Assembly: GCA_019828595.1 (NCBI GenBank)
Contig: JAHQRK010000006.1
Coordinates: forward strand, 2,790,001-2,854,000
Reading direction: 5' to 3'
Origin: Aphanomyces cochlioides
Lineage: Eukaryota > Oomycota > Saprolegniomycetes > Saprolegniales > Verrucalvaceae
Length of the DNA: 64,000 nucleotides
The translations under genes were made by a program, and so were the position numbers. Shown in pieces: positions 1 through 9,496 of this stretch (positions within the stretch are counted from its first letter, which is position 1; every line of letters begins with the position of its first letter). Below the pieces are notes generated by a model. That model saw nothing but the letters and a program-made list of their open reading frames with translations, had not been told where the DNA came from and made no database searches.

Positions 1-399
1 AAGGGCGGGACCATTTCATTCAGTAAGGATGATCTGAATGGATCTCAACCCTTGCTCATGCATCCTGAAAACGCAAAGAAGATCATCGCAGCTCAGAAGG
101 CAAATCGCGGTGTTCGATTGGACATCACGCATGGCGAAATTCATCATGATCTCTCAAGCCGTCAAGGGGGCTCGATTTGGGAATCGATAAAAAACGGCCT
201 CTCAACCGTTTGGAATACCGTCGGCAAACCAGTGCTTGGAGCTATCGGCGATGCCATTGCGTACTCGAATCCAGAATTAGCACCACTGCGAAAAGGAGTG
301 AGGTCTTTAGTTGGAGTTGGATTCAAAGGCTCTCAAGCTGCTAAAGCGCGTATGGCTGCTGTACGTGCGAAGAAACGAGGTGGTTCCTTCAAACTTTGA
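1..399 (+). CDS. PLV basic internal/minor virion protein (5' partial)
   Basis: The frame is open from base 1, so the true start lies left of the window; the internal Met at 52 is probably not the start. The visible 132 residues begin with a KGGTISF-type motif, followed by a stretch ending in ITHGEIHHDL, a Gly/Trp-rich segment (GGSIWESIKNGLSTVW) and a short Lys/Arg-rich tail. This order matches a family found in polinton-like viruses and animal or protist endogenous elements that I recognise by pattern, and whose members are thought to be internal or minor capsid components, perhaps DNA-condensing like adenovirus core proteins. That role is inference. It lies beside penton and packaging genes, which fits. 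It ends in TGA, which shows that TGA is a stop here. Confidence 0.6.
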   Translation, partial: KGGTISFSKDDLNGSQPLLMHPENAKKIIAAQKANRGVRLDITHGEIHHDLSSRQGGSIWESIKNGLSTVWNTVGKPVLGAIGDAIAYSNPELAPLRKGVRSLVGVGFKGSQAAKARMAAVRAKKRGGSFKL

Positions 400-454
400 A
401 AAGGTACATTTATACCATTTTATGTTTAATCATGAGCGTTGGACGTCATATATA

Positions 455-465
455 TATAGCCTCTA
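455..465 (+). promoter_or_regulatory. Candidate PLV promoter motif TATAGCCTCTA
   Basis: TATAGCCTCTA follows an AT run 16-26 bases before the GIY-YIG start codon. Almost the same word (TAATAGCCTCTA) sits at a similar distance upstream of the penton gene on the other strand, and a looser version (TATGGCCTGTATA) lies upstream of the capsid gene. The recurrence is seen directly. A promoter function is inference. Confidence 0.4.
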
Positions 466-480
466 CACATATCATACACC

Positions 481-1101
481 ATGACTGACTTCAAAACTGG
501 GATCATTTACAAAATTATACATGCTCAGTCTGATTTATGCTATGTTGGCATGACGATGGATAGATTATCAAAGCGTTGGCAGATGCATAAGTATCAATGT
601 AAGACTGATAGCAATACTACTGCGAATTGTTCTATCTATCCTCACATGCGTGAATATGGGATTGAAAACTTCAAAATCATGGCAATCAAAGAGTACAAAG
701 TTATTGATAAGCAGCATTTGAGGGTATATGAGACGCTTTGGATTAATAAACTCAATTGTATCAATAAATTAGTCAGCTTCAATCCAATTCCCAAAAAGGA
801 ATATAAAAAAATGTATCGAGGAAGTAATAAGGAATACTACAAAAGGAACAAAGACCTGATTGTAGCAAAACAAAAGACATATGCTGCAATCCATAAAGAT
901 GTGATTAAAGAAAGAACAAAGGCATATTTCTCCTGCGCGTGCTCAGCGAGCGTAGTTCGTGAAAAGAACATAGAAGTGATTAAAGCAAAAAAATCAGAAA
1001 AAATCACATGTGAATGTGGAGGAACATGGAGCAAAGGACATGGATTCAAACGTCATGAAAACGCCAAGAAGCACCAAGAGTTTGTGGCTGAGCGAGTCTA
1101 A
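481..1101 (+). CDS. GIY-YIG endonuclease with C-terminal zinc-finger-like tail
   Basis: A 206-residue protein with an N-terminal GIY-YIG nuclease domain (about residues 5-100): GIIYKI, then YVGMT, the catalytic Arg in LSKRW, the metal-binding Glu in VYETLWI and the Asn/Lys-rich end of the core. A basic linker follows, then CACS and CECGGTW...H...H clusters that look like a C2H2-type zinc finger. GIY-YIG enzymes cut DNA, often as homing or repair nucleases, and are frequent in PLVs and giant viruses. The frame is intact. It is followed tail-to-tail by the penton gene 11 bases away. It could be a selfish homing gene or a virus function; the sequence does not decide. Confidence 0.85.
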   Translation: MTDFKTGIIYKIIHAQSDLCYVGMTMDRLSKRWQMHKYQCKTDSNTTANCSIYPHMREYGIENFKIMAIKEYKVIDKQHLRVYETLWINKLNCINKLVSFNPIPKKEYKKMYRGSNKEYYKRNKDLIVAKQKTYAAIHKDVIKERTKAYFSCACSASVVREKNIEVIKAKKSEKITCECGGTWSKGHGFKRHENAKKHQEFVAERV

Positions 1102-1112
1102 GCACATTTTTT

Positions 1113-1940
1113 TTATGGCCTACGCTCTCTGATTATCAACTGGATCAGAATCTGGGGATCCTCGAATCTAACCATGTTGTATGCTTCATCAGAGATTTGC
1201 ACTTCAATATATGGTCTCGAGCCGTCCGAGATAGATACCCAAGAGTACTCTGGATACCTAACATCGATCAGATCACCGCTTGATGTACCTTGACTCGTGA
1301 ATGATGTAATGACGTCCGGAACGCTATTGTACGGATTATTGACCAAATTGCATCGAACCAAGTAGCTGCTCAGAAAGGATTGAGCAGTCGTTTGCTGAGT
1401 AGCAGGATATGTGCCAGCTGAATAGCCAACAATTAGATTGAACGCGCTTGGAATTACAATCTGAGGTGTGAAGCCTCCAGTGGGGAGACCCGTCGAATAC
1501 AATCCGCTTGAAGGCAATGACCAACCGGAAGGAAGGCTCGTAGGCATTGGACTCAGATCGATTTGGCAGGCGTAATAAGTCGAGTTCTCGGAAATCGATA
1601 CATACACTACTTGATTGCCATTCGAATCAGTCAGATACGCTCCAGAAGACACTAAAGTAGTACTAATGACATTCTGGATGTCAGCATAGCTAAAAGAACC
1701 ATTGTTAAGAGTGAATGGAATCGTCGTTGTACTCGATCCAGATGGCACGATGATCTGAAATGTATTGTTCGAATACAGAGATGAGTTGATATTGAATTGA
1801 CTGTTGTATAGCTGGATGCCAGCTACTGCCAGTTCCATGTTGGTGAAATTGACCGATGAGTTGCCGAAGGAATATCGAAGGGTGTTATTGAAACCATTTT
1901 TAACTATATTGGTCGCGTTGAGTACGATGACTGAGCTCAT
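1113..1940 (-). CDS. PLV minor capsid protein (penton, single jelly roll)
   Basis: 275 residues, intact. The N-terminus has an Asn-rich strand followed by VNFTNMELAVAGIQLYNSQ, a pattern I associate with PLV pentons in which a beta strand leads into the conserved NI motif. The middle holds PQIVIPSAFNLIVGY and a Ser/Thr/Gln-rich loop. The C-terminus ends in DPQILIQLIIRERRP, close to the DPxILIxLxIR ending of PLV pentons. Pentons form the fivefold vertices of the icosahedral capsid. The gene is on the minus strand 49 bases downstream of the packaging ATPase, so the two are probably co-oriented late genes. Assignment is by family pattern plus neighbours (major capsid, protease, ATPase). Confidence 0.8.
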   Translation of the reverse strand: MSSVIVLNATNIVKNGFNNTLRYSFGNSSVNFTNMELAVAGIQLYNSQFNINSSLYSNNTFQIIVPSGSSTTTIPFTLNNGSFSYADIQNVISTTLVSSGAYLTDSNGNQVVYVSISENSTYYACQIDLSPMPTSLPSGWSLPSSGLYSTGLPTGGFTPQIVIPSAFNLIVGYSAGTYPATQQTTAQSFLSSYLVRCNLVNNPYNSVPDVITSFTSQGTSSGDLIDVRYPEYSWVSISDGSRPYIEVQISDEAYNMVRFEDPQILIQLIIRERRP

Positions 1941-1954
1941 GATGGTATATATAT

Positions 1955-1966
1955 TAGAGGCTATTA
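1955..1966 (-). promoter_or_regulatory. Candidate PLV promoter motif upstream of penton
   Basis: On the minus strand this reads TAATAGCCTCTA, followed by ATATATATA and then the penton ATG about 15 bases on. It matches the motif upstream of the GIY-YIG gene. Function is inferred from position only. Confidence 0.4.
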
Positions 1967-1989
1967 TAGCTCTTAAGAGCTATCTGCAA

Positions 1990-2676
1990 TTAATTTTTAA
2001 TTGCATTTAAATCAACGTTTTGGCCAAAATTGTACCTGAGCTCCTGATTAACCGAATCGACGAATAGTGCTTGACCCTTCCTCTCGGTTGCTTGGTTGTA
2101 TGCCTTAATCATCTTATCCTCATTCACGCCAGGAATATTGAAGTCCTTGCACACCATCTGTAGATCCCGCTTGCTATTCGCCTTCAAAATGAATACATAC
2201 TCGCTATTCAATCGAATCATCTTATCAGTAGCGAAATAGCTATGAGAGAGGAAACAAGTTGATAGCAAATGATGCCTACCTCGAGTAAAGTAATGGCTGA
2301 GTAGTTGCTTCTGGAGTCTCTTATCATTGCTGTAATCATCTATGATTACCAGTTGCAGTGATCCAGTATTTGGAATATCATCAACCTTCGGCGGATTATC
2401 TGGATCGTGAATCGTAATGAACTTGCCCAGTTTGTCACGCAAGTAGTTGTAGATCTCTTGATCAGGGTTGCGTGCAATGATATGCAAATGGCTGTATATA
2501 TGCGGAGAATGCTTAAGTATGTGCATAACCAGATTGGTCTTTCCTGAATAGCTTGGCCCGAGAATGATCGCTCTAAATAGATTTTGAATCTTCAAATCCT
2601 TATTGACACCGTGAGACTTACCTCGATACTCCTTCGGCAATTTCCCACCCCAGTTCGATATTTCATTAGAGCTCAT
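1990..2676 (-). CDS. Genome-packaging ATPase (FtsK/HerA, A32-like)
   Basis: 228 residues, intact. Walker A is GPSYSGKT (residues 40-47) and Walker B is LVIIDD (109-114), followed by an arginine-containing segment (HYFTRGRHH) and a sensor-like STCFLSHSYF. This is the A32-type ATPase shared by polintons, PLVs, virophages and nucleocytoviruses, which pumps DNA into the preformed capsid. Length is normal for PLVs. The start codon is preceded by AT-rich sequence (TATATAG). A decayed transposon begins just upstream (about 2.7 kb), so the native promoter region may be interrupted. Function follows from the motifs; activity is not shown. Confidence 0.88.
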   Translation of the reverse strand: MSSNEISNWGGKLPKEYRGKSHGVNKDLKIQNLFRAIILGPSYSGKTNLVMHILKHSPHIYSHLHIIARNPDQEIYNYLRDKLGKFITIHDPDNPPKVDDIPNTGSLQLVIIDDYSNDKRLQKQLLSHYFTRGRHHLLSTCFLSHSYFATDKMIRLNSEYVFILKANSKRDLQMVCKDFNIPGVNEDKMIKAYNQATERKGQALFVDSVNQELRYNFGQNVDLNAIKN

Positions 2677-2933
2677 TTGTTATACAAACCGACAGATCTA
2701 TATATTGTAAATATATATACTTTCTCACATAGTAGAGTTATGAGTGGATTCATAAGTATCAAGCCATCTTTAGTCAGCTCGACATATTGTGCTTTCGACA
2801 AGAATTTTCGAATCTCGCGTGGTATTACACTTTCGAACTGCGTTATTTTAAATCGCTCTGATTGGCTGAAAAATGGAAAAGCATACTTATTGGTTGGTGT
2901 TTTTTTTTGTTTTCGTTCATCCATTCCATCCAC

Positions 2934-4064
2934 ATGAGCGTCATTGAGGCCGCGATGTCCCGCCATGCTAGCGCCAACACAGTGCTGCATTGCTTGTATG
3001 GTCGCTACTTCCTTGGAATGTCGAAGAAAGAGTTGAGCACCGTCTATGGGAAGAGTGAGCGTACGATTACAAATTGGATTCACACATACGAGCAAACGGG
3101 GGACTTCCAGCGGAAGAAGACTGCCGTTGAAAGTAAGTTCGACGAATCCGAGAAGGCTTAAATTGTACAATTTTTCAACAGAAGGCCATTGTCTTTCCTG
3201 GACGAGGCTCAGGCGTACTTTCGCAGACGATTCAAGAAGAGAATTTCAATCTCGACAATATGGAAAATCGTTCATGACCATGGATACACATGGAAAGTTC
3301 TTGAACGTAGAGCGATACAAATCAATCAACAGGATATCTGCCGATTCGTGAATGAAATTGACTCGCTATGCTGGAGCCAGCGAAATGTTGTGTTCCTGGG
3401 CGAAGTCAGGTGCTGTGAGCTCTATAAATGAAATCACTATTTGTATGTTAGTTTCGACAACCGTGGTATGTTGCGTAAACGGGGATACGCTTTAAAAGGC
3501 GATAAAGTTGTCATTCGCGGCGAATTTACTCGCAAAGCTCGACTGTCATTGCTTTGCTTTGCCGGCGCTGATGGTTTGGTTGAATATTTTGATACAGAAG
3601 GCACATTTGACAGCGAATCATTTCTCCATTGCTGTAGCCTTTTTGCTCGAAGTGGTAAAGTTCAAATGTACCCGGGCAGAAACTCAGTCTGGGTCCTTGA
3701 TGGAGCCAAAATCCACTGCAATGAAGATATCGTCATGCATTTGAGATCCATTGGTATTGTACCTATTTTTCTGCCCGCGTACTGCCCATTTTACAACCCT
3801 ATTGAATATCTGTTTGGCTTCCTCAAGAAAGCATTTCAGCGGTATTATGTTGAAGCCCAAAGCAAAAGGAATCTAATCTTTTTCACTGTCGAGATCATGC
3901 AAAGATTCAAATACTTTGACTTGACAAACGTTATGAGCCATTGTGGGTGGTCGCCAACTGGGAGGTTTGATCCATGTATTGGTCTTGCTCATGGCAAAGT
4001 TCGTATGGGTGACTTAATCCTTGACGCCGACGATTTAGGATTTATTGTTCGAGATGACGATTAA
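2934..4064 (+). pseudogene. Tc1/IS630-like DDE transposase, decayed
   Basis: Three in-frame segments (2934-3158, 3162-3409, 3452-4064) form one transposase. The N-terminus has a helix-turn-helix (GMSKKELSTVYGKSERTITNW). An in-frame TAA at 3159-3161 breaks the protein before VQFFNRRPLSFLDE. A 42-nt GT-AG intron (3410-3451) restores EVSFDNRG, a strongly conserved family motif. The catalytic core then shows VWVLDGAKIH (second Asp) and LPAYCPFYNPIE (third acidic residue as Glu). The first catalytic Asp, normally in FLDE, reads FLGE (GGC for GAC). The element therefore looks dead at two positions. It sits between the packaging ATPase and spike genes of the PLV. I could not identify terminal inverted repeats. 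Confidence 0.8.
3410..3451 (+). other. 42-nt intron in the Tc1-like transposase
   Basis: The segment starts GTGCTGTGAG and ends TGTTAG. It contains an in-frame TGA, but its removal joins GAAGTCAG to TTTCGAC and gives the conserved EVSFD. Length matches introns in nearby host genes (42 nt in the helicase, 46 nt in the SUMO protease). Confidence 0.65.
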
Positions 4065-4145
4065 ATTTAATCATGTTTAAGCTTGATAAACAAGTCATTG
4101 GATTGTGGGACTTATCTCGCATCAAGAGGCAAATTCACTTTAAAT

Positions 4146-5179
4146 CTATGTCATGCTGTCTTCCAATGTGAAGTCATGATCAGGATCTTGTATGTTATCT
4201 CCATCGGTCAGAATCGGCACGGGAATTTCAGCTGTCGACACTGGTGCCAAATCTCGAGCCATCGCAACCAGTATCTCTCGTTTTGCCAATAGCGTCTTCT
4301 CAAATGAAGCCAATTTCTGGGCAACAATGTCAAAAGAATGCTTCAGTTGTTCCAATTCGATAAGCGAGCCATCCACAATCTCCAAACTTGTGCGGGTGTT
4401 GCGATGGAATGCCTCCATGCGGAGTTCATGCATCGACGTTGTTTGGCGAAGACGCACTAAAACATGCGGCGGTGGATCTTGCAGAACTCGTGACTCCCAT
4501 GCCAGCATAGGAGGTTTGACAACATGCGTTGCCCAGAGGCGCCAGATTGGATTGTCTCCTTCCCACGTGCCATCCCACTTGGCGTTAGTTTAGCAATGTA
4601 CTCTTGGATTGTACTCTCGTTCGGAGCGCCAGAACGATCTTGGTTCGAGGGGGCAATGCATGCTGAAGTAAATTCAATCAGCTGTGGCTTTGTTGCGATG
4701 GCGTTACCATATTTGTAGATGAAGAGAGTAACTCGTTGATTCCGTGAGTTCACAAGCCACTCATGCATATTGCCTTGATTGTCCAGCTTTTTGATGTGAC
4801 TGCCAAGCTTCATCGTGAAAATTGAAGCGAAGTCGTCTTCCTGTGGCTCCTCGTCTCGGACAGACCAAACACCAGCATCATTTCGTATCGCCAAGCCGAG
4901 ACACTTTGACTTGTACTTTTGGAAGATTTTCGTCTTGATGTCAGTCCACGACGCACCACCACAAATGAACGTCGTCAATTTCATGGCCGAGGAATTTCGC
5001 TCGCCAACGGTGTTCTTGACCATAGGTTCCAGTGATATCTCGTAGAGATTCGCCCCACTTGAGTCGTCTTTTGTCTCTTCATCCTGGGAGTGTGACAGCT
5101 GCGAAGATTGGGATGATCGGGTGTTCATTGCAGGTCCGTCGCTGTAATCTTGAGTCTGCGCCATCATGAACGCTTTCAA
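4146..5179 (-). pseudogene. Unrecognised conserved-looking gene with a frameshift
   Basis: Two overlapping minus-strand frames (5179 down to about 4585, then to 4146) read as one protein if a one-base shift near 4590 is allowed: the second frame then continues AKWDGTWEGDNPIWRLW. The first part is Ser/Gln/Asp-rich (residues 10-45) and then holds a compact region with CGGASWTDIKTKIF and KYKSKCLGLAIR. The second part is mostly helical and acidic at its end. I do not recognise a domain. The gene shares the 2.6-kb block with the Tc1-like transposase inside the PLV, so it may have arrived with a mobile element. An unrecognised short intron instead of a frameshift is possible. Confidence 0.4.
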
Positions 5180-5326
5180 AATGCCATTTCAAGAAGCTCG
5201 GAACATCAATGCATTTATCCATTATAATATAACCAAGATAAACTCCCAAAATTTGACCAGCCAATCAAAACGAATTAAATTTTTTTTAGCCAATCGGATC
5301 GATTGGTGATTCGATTCAACGGCGCG

Positions 5327-7623
5327 ATGCGATTGCGCAGTTTTGGAAAATTTGTATCAAATCGACAATACAATCCGGCTAATTACAATAGCAATGATTA
5401 TCTAAAGACAAGTGATCCGAGAGTTTCATACATAAGCAATGTGTCCCCTGGTCAAGCAGCTGCTAAAAAGGCATTAGTGCTTGATTCAAGTTCAAACATT
5501 ACAGGCATCAACTCAATTGGAACTATGACTATCAATCAACTTGGAACATATACCAATACGAGTACTACGGATTCAACGAGTACGATCACGGGCAGTATCA
5601 TTACAGCTGGCGGCCTTGGGGTAGCTAAGAACATTTACTGCGCGGGTCAATCGATTGTGAATAGAACCTCACAAATCACACTAATCTCATCATCGAACTC
5701 TGCTGGACGTTCAACTATTGCATTTCAAAATGATGTATCGACGTACGAGTTAGGCTCACGAGGGAGCACAAATGGGACGTTCAACAACTCGATGTACATC
5801 TACAATGGCTCTTACCTATGGACGATGGCCTCAAATGGTAATACATCGTTTCTAAGCTCTTCAGATGCTTCTTCTTCGACTGTAGGAGGCGCATGTACCA
5901 TTTCGGGTGGTACTGCAATCGCAAAAAAATTATTTGTTGGATCCAATTGCTTTCTCGGAACTGGTTCAACTGGTGGAATATGCATAGGTACCTCTACCGA
6001 TACTGCTCGAATGATCTCTTGCTTGAATTCGGGTTTGGCTACTTCAGGATCAAATTACATCACGCTTGGTCAAGCTGCAACCAACAATAATCAAGCCGAG
6101 ATCTCATTCTTCTACAACAGCTCGGGATCCGTCGGCAACAAGCTCGAAATGGGATTTATGGTGGGAATCGCCTATTCTCGATGCAAGCTTCGGGCATTAC
6201 TTCGATCGGATCGAGCATCGCTTCTACGAGCAATACTACTGGTACGTTGCTCCTATCGGGTGGTCTTGGTATTTCGAATACTACTGATGCATCGAGTTCT
6301 ACCAATGGTGGTACGATCACTACTGCCGGTGGTGCTGCCATTGCCAAGTCGTTGTATGTAGGCACAAGTTCTAATTCAGCTACAAGTACGATCGGTGGTA
6401 CTTCCAATACAGGAGGTACTCTTTCAATTACGAGCGTCGGTTATCATATTGGTGCATACTATAACTCAACTAACTACATATTACTCAATTCGAGCTCTAA
6501 TGGTAGTTTCGTGATCAATAATACATCTGGAGCTACCAATACCTATTATACGTTTCAGGCTAATGGTCAGATTCAATTATCGGGAATAACCGCTCGAAAT
6601 TCCCATAAGATGGATTTAGGGACAAATACAGCTCAAGATAACATCATCTGTCTCGCACAGGCCAATAATACTAGTCCATCCTACATGATCGGCGTGTCGG
6701 GCAGTTCAATCAACTATACTTCTGGAGGTTCTCACGCATTTTATTCGAATACGAGTTCTACCCCAGCCATTCTGGGAACGAATTGTATGCTACTCACTCA
6801 GCAGGGTAATCTCGTTCTTCCAATTTCGGGCGTACATGCGTACGGAGCCGATACTACCGGTCTGTCTTCTTATACAGGAGGAATGCATTTGAGCTTTTCT
6901 GGAGGTACAGGCCAATTGCTTTCGTACGATTACAGTACCAGTCAATACAAGGATATGAACATCAATTCGACTTTATTCTACAAATCGAGCAATGGTTATA
7001 TTGGGATCGGCACATCGAGTCCAACATGTCCATTGCATGTTCAGGGGACTGCTGGGCAAACGACGGCAAGCGGCTTCGGCTATTTGAACGGTTCAGGATC
7101 AGGGGGTGCCTCAGGGTTCTCCAATCGCCAATTCTCTATACTCTCGAGCGGGGGAATCCTTTGCTAATCGGGCGAGATAGATGTATTATCTGATACGCGT
7201 CTCATGCGAAATATTAACAAGATCGATACTGATCTCGCGGATCGTTTCGTGCGTGAGATTCAACCAATTAGGTATTCATACACAGCAGACCCATCTAATG
7301 AACATTATGGCTATGCCGCTCAAGAACTGGTCAAACATGGATATAATGCCATTATTGGATATACTGGAGCTGATGAGCCATTGCCAGAAGAGGTGATCGA
7401 ATGTACAAACGGTGATGTGCTTAGCTTACCTTCCGATACACGATTGATCGTTAATCTACTCCATACTATTCCTCTGCTTCATTCTGCTCTGAAACGCGCA
7501 CTTGAACGAATCGACCAACTCGAGCTTCTCGTTAATCGAGATGTCGATTAGCAGCAGATGCAGATCGATGAACTCTCTCAAGCTAAGCCTGCTCGTCGAG
7601 CTGTACAAAAAAGAAGCAGCTGA
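5327..7623 (+). pseudogene. PLV tail-spike/fibre with peptidase S74 chaperone domain, disrupted
   Basis: A long Ser/Thr/Gly/Asn-rich protein with repeats such as GGTAIAKKLFVG and GGAAIAKSLYVG, typical of beta-rich trimeric fibre shafts, ends in an intramolecular chaperone (peptidase S74) domain: SDTRLMRNINKID...DRFVREIQPIRY...YGYAAQEL...ALKRALERIDQLE. S74 domains assemble trimeric spikes and then cleave themselves off at a Ser-Lys dyad. Breaks: a one-base loss in a T-run near 6154 moves the frame from 2 to 1; TAA at 7165-7167; TAG at 7549-7551, after which the frame runs 23 more residues to TGA at 7621. The usual catalytic Lys (Ser+5) is Met (codon 7204). The start at 5327 is chosen over 5303 because the earlier Met lies in AT-rich flank. 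Confidence 0.8.
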
Positions 7624-7663
7624 GGAATATAAAAAAATTCTTACTTAGTAGAGCAATTTTTTA

Positions 7664-9442
7664 TTAATTCCATGAATGGACCTCACCAGTGAGACGATCA
7701 ATACTAAGCTCTCGTTCATTGATAACTAAGACCAAAGAATTCATACCTTGACAGCATGCATTGACTCCACTTACGACAACAGATTGAGGAACGTCCTTAT
7801 TAGAGATGCGAGAGCAATCTGCAACCATGATGCGTTGCACTGTTTGCCACTTCTGAAAATCAATTAAACCATTACTAATTTCGTGAGTAAATCCACCGTT
7901 GATCGCTCCGAGCTTGCGGAATTCATCATTTCAGGCTTCAAAATCGTAGTCCAATGTCTTGCTAAACACATTATCATTACCGACTTGCACTTGGAACCCA
8001 CGAATCGAACTACCGGGTTGGTAAGTCCAAGGAGCACTGTCGAATGGACTTGCGAACTGCTCGGTGTTATTAGCAGTGCTGTTAGCCCAATGACCACTCG
8101 AAGTTTCACTATATGGAATCAAACAGACGTACTTGATATTTTTCCACGATCCTGATAGTTGGAGATTGATTGGAGCGTTTTGTTGAGATGTAGAAGCACC
8201 AGTTCCGGCTTTGTCTCGGAAATATTGGGCAAAGCAGTCAAGATACCTAATTGTCTTGATAGGACTACTGATAATCGGCAATGGATTAACAAGATCGTAA
8301 TATGGAATATTCAAACGCGATGTAGTGAAAGGAAGGAATTGACCAGCTTGAGCCAATGTTGTGATATTGTTCTGAAGAGGTCCAAATGCCAAACGAAGGG
8401 TTGTCGTAGCAGTATTGCACCCAGCAAGGGCATTGCCCGCAGCAGCACTTGCGAGCATAACAGGAACAGTATTGCCGCTCGTCATAGTCGTACTAATCAA
8501 CGACAAACTACCATCTGAAGCAGGAGAAGCGACGAGAGGAGCAACAGCAATATCGCAATAGCCAGTATTGACTTTAATTTTCAACTTGAGTTGAGGATTA
8601 CCAATGAGATCCAATTCCTTGAAGATCGGGTGAAGATCAACAAGACGAATCTTAAGCATGTGATGCCAGACACCAAGAACAGAGCCAGCTGCAGGTGCAG
8701 TATTTACCACAAAAGCGCCCTTACCATTCTGCGATGCAATATTACTACTCACGCCCGATCGTTGAGTGATCCATCCATAGGGATTGACTCCACCTGAAAC
8801 ATTTCCAGATGCATCGATATTGGCCGTAAGCTGCGGATTGCTATAAATGCGATTGATTAGTCCAGTATTCTCCTTGATCGATGCCTCAGTTGGAACCAAT
8901 CCAAGTGTAGCAGCTGTATTCGTGTAATTATTAGTGAAGCCATCGCCTGATGCTGAAGTCAATCCATTCGAGAAGGACATTGATGTCCAATCATCCGGAG
9001 ACATAAAGGCATCTGAGCCATGCTTGTTTAGATCAGAAGTGCTCCATTCAGTCATTGCGCGAAGATTATTCCAATAGAGCTTAAAGTCCGACTCTGTAAT
9101 GATAGCCTTACCGTTAAGCTCTACACTCAGAGAATCGATTACCTTCCATACGCCACATTTCAACGTAGTGCAATAACGATTGATAGCCCCAAATGCTCCA
9201 GCACCTGTATTCTTCATTGAGACGATATATGGTAGTGTAAGATAAGTATCTTCTGGAGAACCTTGTCCTTTAGCACCTTGGAGGTTAGTGGCAACATCGT
9301 ATGAAATTAAACCGGATTGATAGCTGCCTTGGTTTGTGTCGGAAACCGAGACAACTCGCTTCCCCTTAGAAACATAAGTAGATGACTCGCTCTTAAGAGA
9401 GCTTTCATAAAGATATTGATCAGCTAATTGATAGTCGGCCAT
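7664..9442 (-). pseudogene. PLV major capsid protein (double jelly roll) with one in-frame stop
   Basis: The open part is 503 residues (9442 to 7931). The same frame continues after a TGA at 7931-7933 for a further 88 residues and ends at TAA 7664-7666, giving 592 residues in all, normal for a PLV double-jelly-roll capsid. Family features include the N-terminal MADYQLADQYLYESS, the strand IDSLSVELNGKAI, LHPIFKELDLIGNP and the C-terminal part with GAINGGFTHEISNGLIDF. Related proteins have Trp at the TGA position, so a TGG-to-TGA change is the simplest reading. This protein builds the hexamer-like shell of the virion. A truncated form lacking the last 88 residues would probably not assemble (inference). 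Confidence 0.85.
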
Positions 9443-9458
9443 TATGATCTACGATTTT

Positions 9459-9472
9459 ATATACAGGCCATA
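9459..9472 (-). promoter_or_regulatory. Candidate capsid-gene promoter motif
   Basis: On the minus strand the sequence reads TATGGCCTGTATATA, 17-31 bases before the capsid ATG. It resembles the AGCCTCTA motif upstream of the nuclease and penton genes but differs in two core bases. Function is inference. Confidence 0.3.
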
Positions 9473-9496
9473 GATAAGATTATCGCTAAATAATTA

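Noticed and set aside
2673..3170. A 165-residue minus-strand frame overlapping the first transposase
   Set aside because: It is antisense to clear transposase sequence and has no motif of its own.
7165..7551. TAA/TAG as glutamine (ciliate-like code)
   Set aside because: Host genes (kinase, helicase, protease) have no in-frame TAA or TAG in conserved parts and stop normally at these codons. The affected genes also carry frameshifts.
7931..7933. TGA read as tryptophan (recoded virus or host)
   Set aside because: Other genes here end in TGA at sensible places (for example at 397-399), and host genes show no in-frame TGA in conserved regions. A point mutation is simpler.
8159..8518. Plus-strand frames within the capsid gene
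   Set aside because: They are antisense to the capsid frame, which has strong family support.
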